DNA of 64,000 nt, taken from the NCBI GenBank assembly GCA_037952775.1, contig JBANAY010000004.1:11470001-11534000 (forward strand), written 5' to 3'. The translations under genes and the position numbers were made by a program. Within the stretch, counting starts at the first letter, position 1. Every line of letters starts with the position of its first letter. Below are positions 47,094-57,622 of the stretch, piece after piece. The notes under the pieces are model-generated. The model was not told where the DNA came from. It saw only the letters and a program-made list of their open reading frames with translations, and ran no database searches. This DNA comes from Clonostachys chloroleuca (lineage: Eukaryota; Ascomycota; Sordariomycetes; Hypocreales; Bionectriaceae).

Positions 47094-48119
47094 AGTTTAG
47101 CGTACTGGACAGTTCGGATGTAGAACCGACTGGGAACACATGGTAGATGACAGTGTTTGTCTCATCTGGAACTGTCCCATGGTCGCATGAATATGTCGAA
47201 GCGTTATAGTACGACGAACCAGAAGTTTAGATGATTTGATGAGCCTACCGCAGCAAGTCAACCAGCTGTTGACGACGATTCGCGGTTTTGAGTTTCCAAG
47301 GCATAGGCACATAGCCTTTATTATACGCATACATGGTGGTAACGGCGGGGTGGGCGAATAGGTGGACTAAATATGAGCTTTTTCTTACTGTCAACAGGGC
47401 TGGATTGGCTTGACTGGAATCTACTCACATTCGAGCATTTTCCAATACTACGGCGCAAGAGGGCAGGGTCATGTTATGTGAGACCTTATGGCGACGAGTG
47501 ATGGATTACTTTCATGGCAGGCATATGATGAGCGTTTCTTGTTGCTTTCCTGTCCAAAGTCATTGTGGGCACACACTTCCTCGGGGGGACTGAAGACCAG
47601 GCGGTTGACCGTCGGTAGAGGCAACCAGCTTCCTACAAGCCTGGCGCGCGAGTGCAATAAATCTTAATAGCTTCTTGAACCGAGAAACGAAGTCGTTATA
47701 TCCTTAACGAATGAATATTACTATTCCTTTATAATTACTTCACGCTGGTTGCCTTGATGAGTAGTTTGTGCAAGTTTAACAAATGGGATGAAACGTGGCT
47801 ATCCCGTGTGATTGAGATGATGCCTTTTTCTTGTATTTGATTTGTATTAGAAGCGATTGTATCATTCCATCATATCGTCCATTGTTTCTTCACGGACCTT
47901 GGAGAGACAGTAACTGTTGAAAAAAGAATTTGGTATCAAAGAAATCACTCCGTCCTTCGCCTCAGAAGAACACGCATTACGTCAACGGGACTACTAACCC
48001 CTTTCTTTCCATGTGCATTTAAATGTAGTTTATATAATAAAATGTGCGCGAACTTGAGATATATATGTACGCGTTTAAACAAAACCCTGGGCAAGCAGAT
48101 CATCTCTCTAGGAGACTTT
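47094..48119. other. Convergent 3' intergenic region, GRR1 / ammonium transporter
   Basis: About 1 kb between the stop codons of two convergent genes. Nothing else was recognised. Confidence 0.55.
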
Positions 48120-49702
48120 TTATTCCGACTTGGTCTCGACGCCGTTGGTGCTGCTGGCGGTGTCGGTGAGGTGGCGGGTGATCTCGACATAGTCGTAGGC
48201 GAATTCGCCGAGCTGGACGTCGTCCATGCCGAGCTCCTCGTCCTCGGGGGAGGCGCGGAGGGAGAGGCCGGGGACGAGGTTGATGAGGAAGAGGATGAGG
48301 CAGGTGAGGCCGAAGGACCAGGCGAAGGCGGCGCAGGTGCCGGCTAACTGGTAGCCCATCTGGACCCAGTGGTGCTCAATCCAGCCGAGAGGGTCTGGGC
48401 TGGTGCCGTCGAGGCCGGCGATCCAGGAGCTGGGGTTGCTCTGTTAGTAAGGCGAAACGTATGGAGACCTCGTGAACGGGTTTGGGATACTTACGCAGCG
48501 AAGACGCCGGTGCAGATGTTACCGACCATGCCGCCGATGCCGTGGACGGCGAAGATATCGAGAGCATCGTCAATACCGATGAGGAACTTGAGCTTGGTAG
48601 CGAAGTTGCAGACGATGCCGCCAACGACGCCCATGATGAGGGCGCCCCAGGGGGTGACGAAGCCGGCGCCGGGGGTGATGACGACGAGGCCGGAGATGGC
48701 ACCGGAGCAGAAGCCAATGGTGGACCACTTGCCCTCGAGGCGGAGATCGAGGAGGACCCAGGCGAGACCGCCCATAGAGGCGGCCAGGTTGGTGTTGAAG
48801 CAGGCGACGATGGCGCGGATGTTCATGGCGAGGGCGGAGCCGCCGTTGAAGCCGAACCAGCCGACCCAGAGGAAGACGGTGCCGATGACGACGTTGGTGA
48901 CGTTGTGCGGCCTCCAGGGCATGCCGGCGTTGTTGCCGTAGCCGGTGCGCTTGCCGAGCATGAGGGAGTAGGCGAGGGCGGCGGAGCCGGAGGAGATGTG
49001 GACGGGGCCGCCGCCGGCGAAGTCGAGGGAGCCCAGCTTGTAGAGCCAGCCGTTGGCGTTCCAGGTCCAGTAGGCGATGGGGTCGTAGACGACGGTGGTC
49101 CAGATGAAGAAGAAGACGAGCGCGGGAAGGATGCGACCGCGGTCAGCGACGGCGCCGATGGCCAGAGCAGGACTGGAGAACAAAGGTTAGCTCGTGTTTG
49201 GTTCGAGAGACTGAGGATGTGGTTACTCACGTAATGGCAGCGAACATGCCCTGGTAGAGACAGAAGAGAATATCAGGGAGAGCGCTGGAGCCATTGGGCT
49301 GGGCCATTGTCTTCTGAAGGCCAATCATGGAGAGATCACCAAGGAAGGAGTTTCCAGTGCGGGAGAAGGTGAGGGAGTAGCCCCAGAAGAACCACTGGAA
49401 GCTCACGACGGCGCAGCTGAGCATGGAGAGGAGGAGGAGCTCAAGGGCGGACTTGCGACGGGCGAGACCACTGTAGAAGAGACCGACACCGGGGATCATG
49501 AGCAAAACGAGCGCGGCGCACACGAGCAGGAAGCACATGTTTCCAGTCTGGAGGAGCAGGTTAGCAAGGAGTTGACTGATAGCCCGGTATGGGGAATTGG
49601 AGAGAGCTAGCTCACATCGTAGAAGACGTTCAGGTTGTCAGATTCGGTGTCCCAACCGAAGTTGGCTTCGGTGGTGGTGCCATTGTACTCCTCGGCATAC
49701 AT
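48120..49702 (-). CDS. Ammonium transporter (MEP/AMT family)
   Basis: Four exons on the minus strand, 49702-49616, 49547-49231, 49172-48495 and 48438-48120, give 466 residues, usual for fungal Mep proteins. These plasma-membrane trimers import ammonium. The short first exon encodes a hydrophilic extracellular N-terminus (MYAEEYNGTTTEANFG). Family segments follow: GVGLFYSGLARRKSAL, SFQWFFWGYSLTFS, YWTWNANGWLYKLGSLDFAGG, HISSGSAALAYSLMLG, PHNVTNVVIGTVFLWVGWFGFNGGS, and twin His positions in HNVTN and FAVHGIGG. The cytosolic tail begins after LVPGLSLRASPEDEE. Donors are GTGAGC, GTGAGT and GTAAGT. The long GC-rich exon 3 gives false open frames on other strands. Whether it is a high-affinity sensor (Mep2-like) is not clear from this sequence. 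Confidence 0.95.
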
Positions 49703-52700
49703 GACGGGCAAGATGTCTTGTGTCTATCCCTCAATGGGGTGGAAGGAGGTTGTATTCCTTTCCAGAAGCTTTGAATGGGATCAAAGCGGATGAGGTGGAA
49801 GAGGGATCGGACCCGAGAAGGGAATGGGCCAAGGAGGATGTAGAGAAGGGGATGGGAGAAAAGAAGCAAACAAGGATGCTCTGAGAGGACAGGCGAGTGT
49901 TATTAAATAAAATAAAGAGCTGAGCTGCGACAGGCAAGTATCGATCATCCGTGTCGTGTGTCAGTCAGTCACCTCACCCCGGTGTAAGCCCCGAGAGCTT
50001 GGCTTGGGGGTCTGACCTAGTGACGGAACATTGAGCCAGGAGACTCCATCTCCGCCTACCCGTATCAATGGACCCTAGTTCATTGGTAGGGGCGTGTAAA
50101 TTCGAAGGGCAGGCAGGGGCAGTGTGTGCACGGCTGGATGGGATGGGGACCGAAGCGTGTATGTTGGTTGGTGGCTAACGAGTGTGGGGGAGATAAGACT
50201 TTTTGGCTTCAATGAGCTCACTTGGCTGACTTGCTGTATGTTGCATTTTCTTGGGACTTGCGCGGAAAGCCTGCCGGCGAGTCAGCTTGGGTAGTCGTAC
50301 ATAGACGAGCTGTGAGATTTGCTGCAATGCAGTGAAAGGCAGTCCATGGCACCACATGTATGCAGCATACGCCATGCTCTCCATACCCTGGCTCAACACA
50401 TGGCATGGATGATGCAAGGTATCATTTTGGCCACTCCATGGATAGCGCAACATGCTGTTTGTTTCATATCTTTCTGATCTTGGGGCCCCTCCAGATGGTA
50501 GTTTGAGGTTTCATCCCATCTAAGCTCAAGGAAGGATGATGGCATCTATCCATTCCTGGAAATTGGACTGGTCGAGCCGGCCAGCTGAGAATCGATTTGT
50601 CGTCTAAAGAGAGAGATAACGACCCCATCTCGTCTATCTATAGCCTCGCTTGGCAGACGTTGTCTTTCCAGCTAACCGCCATCGAGCGACAAGAAATCAG
50701 CTAACGGTGGTGGGCGGCGCCATGCAGCCATACACTGCGAACACAGTTGATCGCAAACTGTGGGCTGGACCAGGAATTCCAGTAGGCGGGATCCTGCGTG
50801 TGCAAGCAATGGTTGGATGCTGGCCCAGAAACGAGACAAATCAGAAGCAAGACAAGCCCGAGAGAGACAGAGACAGGAACAAAGAGAGAGACAGGTAAGA
50901 GAGGCCATGGAGAGAGCCGGAAAGAGTTACAGGCCCACTGATAACGATGGAGCTTCCTACAGGCCAATCCTTGCGAGCACGCCCCCTCCCTGATGCCCGT
51001 CACAGGCTCACCCCTGCTACTGCCCAGTGATCGATCGCCAGTTCAGGCAAATAATGGACCTGTATCTCGAACCCCAGACTTTCTTATCTCTGCTCAGCAC
51101 CGGCTGCCTGTCTCTGTTTGAGTGGCTCAATTTCAAGACTTCTGGCTGCGGATTCCTCTGATCCCCGCCAACTGCCGCCAGAAACGCCCAAATCATGCTG
51201 CTGCCAAGGCCGCCATTGCTCGACCGTGATCTTCGACCACTCAGAAACCGACCAGCTGGTAGGTCCAAGACAGCAACGACGATGATCATTGATCAGAGTC
51301 GCTGTTGTACGTAATGGAAAACTCCCAGCCCTCCTGGTTGTTTAAGCTTAAATGTCCATCCAATCGCTGGCATCCCTTAGTGCAAACGAATCGTTGAAGA
51401 TCTTTCATTGGTATGATAGATAGGATGAGAGGATTGCATCGCGCTGTGCCTGCCGGGTAATGGGCGAGGTAGCATAGCATAGCATGGCATGGCATGGGGC
51501 ATGGTCACTCGCAGACTGCGTGCGCAACAAGCTCCGATGAATTTCCCAGATCCTTCAAATTAGCTATAATATTCATCCTACTCCCTTCTCTGGCAAGGAA
51601 AACTGACGCTCGGGCAGTATGCTGACGCCTTTCTCCTCCGCAGTGGACGAACTCCTATATGAGCACGGTTCGTCCTCTGAGCTGATGGCCCCCAGCGCGA
51701 ATCCCCCCACGCCAGGCAAAGGAGAAATTCGCATGGCAGAGTCTCATCTGACCCTTTTTTGCATCTACATAAAGAACGGGGAATGCCTTGGCAAATACGA
51801 CTATCGTATTCTGTAGCATGGATGCGGAGCATCGGAGCGGCTGTGGTTAGCGACGGCGATGCGCAAATGTAGAGAGCATCCTCTTACGTCAAGCAAACCA
51901 ACTTATCAGCATCGTATCAGTAGGTCCCTTAGTTCAGCCTAAGATTCCCTACGTCCAGCACTATGTTTTCCGGATGAGAAATGCTCTGCCGCTAAGAGGC
52001 TCGAAAGCTGAACCAGGGAATCTTTCGTTATCTCTTGGCGCTGGCTAGGTCCCTCTCTTAGTGCCAAACCCTTTCCGCTAAGATGACTCGAAGGGCAAGG
52101 GAGGGGCGTGTGCTTTGATTTGTACATCCCCACCATCCTGCTCCAAACCCGAACCTCCCAACTTTGATATCAGTCGGCCTAGAGTCCAGTGTGAGAAAGG
52201 GTGTGCATGTGAAGTGCAACACCTTATTGGTATGATCTAAGCCACGGCGAACGACTACCGGTTTGGGGTATGGACGGAGACGGCCTTGAATTGAGCAGTG
52301 CTCACTCATAAACGCCCAGTCGTGCCGCGTAATTACAGCCATCAACAGTTTGATGTAATTGAGCCTTAGCGGTTTCGATAATGCGAGCTCTCGAGAGTCC
52401 ACAATCCGCAGCCCACAGAGGGAAATGACCCAGCGGCTCGACATGCCGAGTAAGCACAGGGCCGCCCTGTAGTAGACACAGGTCCACCCCCCGAGTTCTC
52501 CAGTGTAAGCGTTTGTGCCATCCAACGCCCGCACAGCCCTGCCTGATCGTAGAGAAACACGTTCTTGCGGGCGTCGTGATGCGAGATTCCCGCAAGCCAG
52601 TGCCATTAGGTTCGCGGGGCGCCCGTAAGACCAGCACGGGAGACTGGCACAGATCTGAGCATATAAGGAGGGACGTGTCCCTCCATCGACTCTGGCTTCC

Positions 52701-53385
52701 CAAAAAACCTGATCTGAGTCTGGGAACTGCAGCGCCGCAGGGTACCCGCAGCCGACAACGAGAGAGGAGTACACGAGTCACCTTAGTTAGCATGAGCAAT
52801 GCTCATGCTAGGCCAAGCCTGCGTCGTTTATCAGCTCCCTTCGACCTACTGCCCAACGTGCCACGTCCCATACAGCAAGCGGGTATCAGCCCCTCCCAAG
52901 GCATTTCCAATAACCGAACCAAGTCGAGATTACTCACGGCCGAAACCGGAAACATCTGCGGGCTGGTGTTTGACCATATCGGCCTACTCGTGTAGAAACT
53001 GAGTTGTTTAGGTTAGATGAGTATGGATAAGCCGTTTTTTGCTAAATTCCGGCGGTAAACAACCTTTCTCGGCACGCCAAACCCGAAGATAAGGAACCGA
53101 CGAAACTTCTCCCCAGAATGGGACGACTTCATTCAATCTTCCAAATACACTCAATGAGAGAAGCCTTGAGATCCCGTCAGTCAACATCTCGGGCTAATAA
53201 GAAGATACACCGCTTTTCCAAGGATACCATTTGGAACACACCACATAGGCTTGTCCAAGTTGCCGAATGCGTGTAGGAAGGAATATGTGTCGTTGTTGAT
53301 ATTGATACACTGTTGAGAAAAGTCGAAGCAACCATAAGTGGTGCTTAAGTCTAAATCATCAAGCTCGCTCCAGGTTTGTCGTACC
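49703..53385. other. Gene-poor region, 3.7 kb
   Basis: This is the promoter of the ammonium transporter (pyrimidine- and purine-rich near 49770-49900) and a long stretch without a supported gene. Long overlapping frames near 52058-52995 on both strands appear spurious. A pentamer repeat lies at 51471-51495. Confidence 0.45.
51471..51495. repeat. Pentanucleotide microsatellite, AGCAT x3 then GGCAT x2
   Basis: The units AGCAT, AGCAT, AGCAT, GGCAT, GGCAT lie directly in tandem, followed by GGGGCATGG. It is likely polymorphic. Confidence 0.8.
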
Positions 53386-53982
53386 TCACCGCCCCAACTC
53401 CTGCTTCCACTCCTTCTCTAGGATATTCAAACACTTTGCAACCTCCAATGGGACTTCTTCCTCGAGAATTTGTCGCTTCTCAGGTAAGATTGGCCCGAGA
53501 ACATAATCACTGACGTCCTGCGGTTCTCTCGACTTGGGACGACCAATGCCTAGGGCAATCCGCACGAAAGGTGATTCGGGATATTTATCTTCAGACAAAT
53601 GCGCTTTGATACTCTTGATTCCGTTATGTCCCTTGTGACTTCTATCCCATGCTGTTAACTTAACGATGCCGAGCCCTTTTTCCAATTCATCATGTACGAT
53701 GACTAGTGACAGTGAAGACGCATCATGCTGCTTCAGCATTTCATTCCATGCTCCTGCGATGAAAGGACCAGAGATGTTCATTAAGGTGGGAGATTGCACA
53801 AGCGTATATTTGGGGCCTTGTGAGACCAGGGCGTTTTGTTTTCCTAGCCTCACTTCCCTGAAGTCTGGGTGCTGTATGATGGGAGCAAGACCTCTGAGGG
53901 CAAAATGCCCTGCTGAATGCAAACTTGCATATTTTGGTAGTGGATTTCCAAGACTGACGACGAGGAACCGAGGATTAAACAT
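53386..53982 (-). CDS. PTH1: Peptidyl-tRNA hydrolase, bacterial-type (Pth1)
   Basis: The single exon encodes 198 residues. Pth1 enzymes cleave peptidyl-tRNA released from stalled ribosomes; the eukaryotic copy usually acts in mitochondria. Visible family elements are FLVVSLGNPLPKY, SLHSAGHFAL (the catalytic His region), SPTLMNISGPFI (usually the K/T-x-M-N-x-S-G motif), LVIVHDELEKGLGIVK (the catalytic Asp region), SHKGHNGIKSI, and FVRIALGIGRPKS. The order and spacing are complete. No clear targeting peptide is visible before MFNPRF, so localisation is uncertain. Its 5' end faces RVS161 across 437 bases. Confidence 0.93.
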   Translation of the reverse strand: MFNPRFLVVSLGNPLPKYASLHSAGHFALRGLAPIIQHPDFREVRLGKQNALVSQGPKYTLVQSPTLMNISGPFIAGAWNEMLKQHDASSLSLVIVHDELEKGLGIVKLTAWDRSHKGHNGIKSIKAHLSEDKYPESPFVRIALGIGRPKSREPQDVSDYVLGPILPEKRQILEEEVPLEVAKCLNILEKEWKQELGR

Positions 53983-54419
53983 TGTAAAGTCTAAAGAGAG
54001 ACAAGAAATGAGAGAAAATTATAAATATACAAGCCAATAGGCGTATGCGTACAACCCGCCAGCCAAAGCCCGAGATTTCAGAAAGCTGGGATTGAGGCAC
54101 GTGATTCGCCAGCAACACACTTCGCTCCCGGAAAAATGAATCTTGCGGCTGCGCCAGAAGCCACAGCTGCGCCCCATCACTGACGTCGATGCCAGCAGCC
54201 ATTCAAAGACGGCTAAGTGTGGCTGCGCCCCATCTTCTCCAAGCCTCCCAGCATTATTATCTTGCACGCAGTCGTCACCACCCTCGGGCCCCAAGTTTCC
54301 TAGTCCTCATACTTCTACGCAGCATTCTACGAGCGCATCGAGGCTTTACGGCGACATTCAGCACGGCAGTACATTTTTGATCGAGACCGTTTTTCAGTTC
54401 CTTCGTTGATACCGTCAAG
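53983..54419. promoter_or_regulatory. Divergent promoter region, PTH1 / RVS161
   Basis: A 437-bp interval lies between two start codons on opposite strands, so it must hold both promoters. No clear TATA box was seen. The motif GTGACGTC-like TGACGTC at about 54181-54187 is a possible bZIP site. Confidence 0.45.
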
Positions 54420-55451
54420 ATGTCGTGGGCGGGTAGGCAATGACGAGCACCCCGCAACGAGGAGGGGCCGGATGCTAACAGGAGAGATAGGGTTCAAGAA
54501 GAACGTGAACCGTGCGACTACGCAGGTGATGATGAAGACGGGTGAGTGATCTTGGAGGTTCTGGAGTTCAGACACGGGAGCATTGTGCTGACGGAGGGGA
54601 GTAATCAGGGCATGTGGAGAAGACGAACGATCGTGACTATGAGGTGGAAGAGAGGTACAGACAGAAACCATGCGCAACGAATCGAGAATACGCCCTAACG
54701 TAATATACAGACGATTCAAGACAATGGAGGCCGCTGCAAATAGGCTACAGAAGGAATCCAAAGGCTATCTCGACTCGCTGAGAGGTAGGTTTGGCCAACG
54801 CTGAGAGACGGGATTGAAAAGATCCGGACTGATGTTTCATTTTCTGTAGCGATGACCGCCTCACAAATGCGAATCGCAGAAACAATAGACGCTTTCTACG
54901 GCGACTCAGGAGCCACGGACGGCGTGAGCCGGAGCTACAAGCAGGCGGTGGAGGACCTCGACGCCGAGACCATCAAAGCCCTGGATGGGCCGTACCGGAG
55001 CACCGTCCTCGACCCAATCGCCCGTTTCTGCGCCTACTTCCCGGACGTGAACGAAGCCATCAAGAAGCGCTCTCACAAGCTCCTCGACTACGACGCCCTG
55101 CGTGCCAAGGTCAAGCGCCTGGCCGAGAAGCCGGATAAGGACGCTACCAAGCTCCCTCGGACCGAGAAGGAGCTGGAGATGGCCAGGCTGGCGTACGAGA
55201 ACCTTAACGAGCAGCTGAGCACGGAGCTGCCCCAGCTGATCGATCTACGTGTGCCCTACCTCGACCCCAGTTTCGAGGCTCTCGTCAAGATCCAGCTGCG
55301 GTTCTGCGCGGAGGCGTATTCGCGTATGGCTCAGGTGCAGCAGTACCTGGACGCAGACACTAGAGATCAGTACGCAGATGGGCAGCTGGACGCAAGAGTG
55401 GAAGAGGTGCTTCAGGAGATCCGGGAGTTGACCATCAGCGGAACGGTATAA
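54420..55451 (+). CDS. RVS161: BAR-domain protein Rvs161/Hob3
   Basis: Five exons, 54420-54432, 54491-54541, 54609-54654, 54711-54784 and 54850-55451, give 261 residues, about the length of yeast Rvs161. The tiny first exon encodes MSWA. The joined N-terminus reads MSWAGFKKNVNRATTQVMM, then EKTNDRDYEVEERRFKTM, and the BAR coiled coil continues through LQKESKGYLDSLRAM, TASQMRIAETIDAFYGD and CAYFPDVNEAIKKR to LRFCAEAYSRMAQVQQYL. Rvs161 forms a heterodimer with Rvs167 that shapes and cuts endocytic necks and supports cell fusion. Donors are GTAGGC, GTGAGT, GTACAG and GTAGGT. The SH3 domain is absent, as expected for Rvs161 and unlike Rvs167. Identification is secure. Confidence 0.96.
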
Positions 55452-55936
55452 GACGACTTCAGGATGGGGCACAAAAGGAGCGAATTGAATGTTTAATGAC
55501 TGTATGCGTCAGTCGGATTGGATGGTGATTTGGAACGGCGTATGGCCTGGGTTTCTTATTTGATGCTTTGTTTAAGCAACCCCTTGTAGACAAAGACATA
55601 TATCTATATTGCTCTCTTTGCTTCCCCTTCTTCGCGGCCCTGTCTTTCTATGGGCATCTCACAGATTTTTATTTGGTCAACTTGTAGCAAAACCATTGGT
55701 AGATTACGTGCTGCGCTATCACTGTAATGCTCTTTCATAGAAACAACCAATTCCGATATCTATATGTCATGTGTTAATTCATGCTTGCGAGTATTTAAAT
55801 ATCATGGAAAGTGGAACAACAGGGCAGGAGAGCACATACCATAAAGCTCATGGGGCTCAGATGTTGGGACCCAATGACCCAATCATTTCCTGCTCCTCAA
55901 TTCATTATTCCAACTCCCGTTCGCCGAGTAAACCTA
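55452..55936. other. Convergent 3' intergenic region
   Basis: This is the gap between the RVS161 and DCP1 stop codons. No coding signal was seen. Confidence 0.6.
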
Positions 55937-56626
55937 TCATGAAGCTCCATGTGCAGCACGAGCCTCAGCCTGGCTCCGGAACAAATCATCAATGGTCAGC
56001 CTGCCCTCGCTTCCAATCGCTTGCATGGCGGGACCCAGCTCAGGCCCTTGATCTTCAGTCCGCCCAGCCACCCTCGCCGCCTTCCAGCTCTCCTGGATCA
56101 CGGCGGCGTTGACGTCCCGCGTCTCGGTCTTGTCGTTGTGAATCCACACGCCGAGGACCTGCTCGCCCCTCCTAGTGGAGCCGTCGTCCTCGACCCGCAT
56201 GATGACGAGCTCGTCCATGACCTCGACGTGGCTCACGCGCGCCAGGTCGACGACGAGGTTCTCCAGCCCGCGGCGGCTGAGTACGAAGACGCACAGCCGC
56301 GGGCGTTGGGCCGGGTCGTCGGGGAGGGGCCCCTGGGCGCAGACGAACATGGTGCCCTCGACGCCGGACTTGTCCCAGCGCTGCTCGGCGGGCGCGAAGG
56401 TGTAGATGACGGCGCTGGCGGCGATGCTGAGGATGGTGCGGATGGAGGGGAGGTAGCGCTGGAGGACGGCGAGGTTGAGCTCGGTGTTTGTCCGCGTGGG
56501 GGGCGGCGGCGCGTAGTCGTACTCGGGCTGCATCTGGGCGGCGTCGGACTCGTAGTCGGAGACGGCGGGGATGCGGTTGGAGGGGTGGCGGTTGTGCCGT
56601 GACCGGCGAGGCGTTGCTTTGCTCAT
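55937..56626 (-). CDS. DCP1: mRNA decapping complex subunit Dcp1
   Basis: The single exon encodes 229 residues. Dcp1 is the EVH1-fold activator of the decapping enzyme Dcp2 in cytoplasmic P-bodies. After a disordered, basic N-terminus (MSKATPRRSRHNRH) comes the Dcp1 helix and EVH1 fold: LNLAVLQRYLPSIRTILSIA, AVIYTFAPAEQRWDKSGVEG, TMFVCAQGPLPDD, LCVFVLSRRGLENLVVDL and VLGVWIHNDK. The aromatic residues of the Pro-rich-peptide groove (Y, W in TFAPAEQRWDK) are present. The C-terminal tail is Glu/Ala-rich and short. The ATG at 56626 is chosen because the frame upstream (to 56815) lacks conserved sequence. The gene body is very GC-rich, producing many false frames. Identification is good. Confidence 0.9.
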   Translation of the reverse strand: MSKATPRRSRHNRHPSNRIPAVSDYESDAAQMQPEYDYAPPPPTRTNTELNLAVLQRYLPSIRTILSIAASAVIYTFAPAEQRWDKSGVEGTMFVCAQGPLPDDPAQRPRLCVFVLSRRGLENLVVDLARVSHVEVMDELVIMRVEDDGSTRRGEQVLGVWIHNDKTETRDVNAAVIQESWKAARVAGRTEDQGPELGPAMQAIGSEGRLTIDDLFRSQAEARAAHGAS

Positions 56627-57622
56627 TGTGGGTAGAAGGAGGGGAAGGAGGAGAGAGAGAAGGAGAGAGGGAGGTGGGCAAGCAGGTGGGAAGCGCCCGG
56701 TGGTCTGTTGCTTGGTTAGTCGTGTTGGGTGATGGTGCTGGCTGGGCGACGGTTGCACACGATGGCGCCGACTGGGTTCACAAAGAGTGCTGCTGGGGTA
56801 GCCTCTCTTAGTCACGCAGTGTCTGGTACAAAGTGTGAGCTAGACTGGGCTGTTTTCGAGAAGTTGGAAAGTTTGTTGGGCTGGAGGTTGTGTGGGATTG
56901 GAAGATGAGGTTGGACATGAGCATGGACATTGGGCAAGCACACCAGGGCTGGGTGGTGATGCACTGATTGTGATAACTGATAGCAGTGGCAGGGGTTGGG
57001 CGCCGAGGCTCTGGGCTCCAGTGCAGCTATGACGGAGAGCTCCCACAGCGCACTGACGCACTAACACACGGGCTCCTCCCACTGTAATCAAATCCAATCG
57101 CAATGCAACGGGCCATGCCTCCTTCAACTTCCTTGTCAGGGCGGGAGCGGAGGTTTACCTAAGCTCTGCCAATGTGACAGCATTGTAGGACCATCTGCCG
57201 TATCATCTGCATCTCTCACATTTATTTACCGACATACTTTCGTTGCGGCAAAAGTGGCTACGTCACGGATTGAGACGCCCTCCCAATTGCCGCACTAGAG
57301 GCGTTCCTTGCTTGATCATCCACCCGCCACTCCAGACGGGAACGGTGAATATTAGAGCTCGCAGTTCCCGTCGCTAATTCGCCTTTGTCATCCATTGTAT
57401 AGTAGCTCTACGGCCAGAACAACGCAAGTCCCTCTGAGCTCCTGCTAGCGGTTCCGCCTGCTCGTGTGCGCTCCTCGTCGACAACGGCCAGCCGGCCTCA
57501 CGACCATGGTCTAGAAGCCCGGACCCAAGAACAGATCCGACGTCAAAGGGCCTCGCCCTCACTCTCGCTCTTCCCGCTCCTCTCGCTTCTCCCTGTCCTC
57601 CTCTTCGAGGCGCTCCAAAAGC
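56627..57622. promoter_or_regulatory. Divergent promoter region, DCP1 / 5-phosphatase
   Basis: About 1 kb separates the start codons of DCP1 and the 5-phosphatase gene. The final 150 bases are C/T-rich, consistent with a leader. No ORF is supported. Confidence 0.5.

Noticed and set aside
48369..49234. Long frames opposite the ammonium transporter exon
   Set aside because: They are shadows of a GC-rich exon; the minus-strand frame carries all the conserved transporter motifs.
50760..50993. Charged Arg/Gln/Glu-rich open frame
   Set aside because: It arises from a purine-rich low-complexity tract and has no conserved start or further exons.
52058..52995. Long overlapping open frames on both strands (up to 238 codons)
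   Set aside because: They overlap one another on opposite strands, show no family motif or fitting codon preference, and the gap has no splice-consistent gene.
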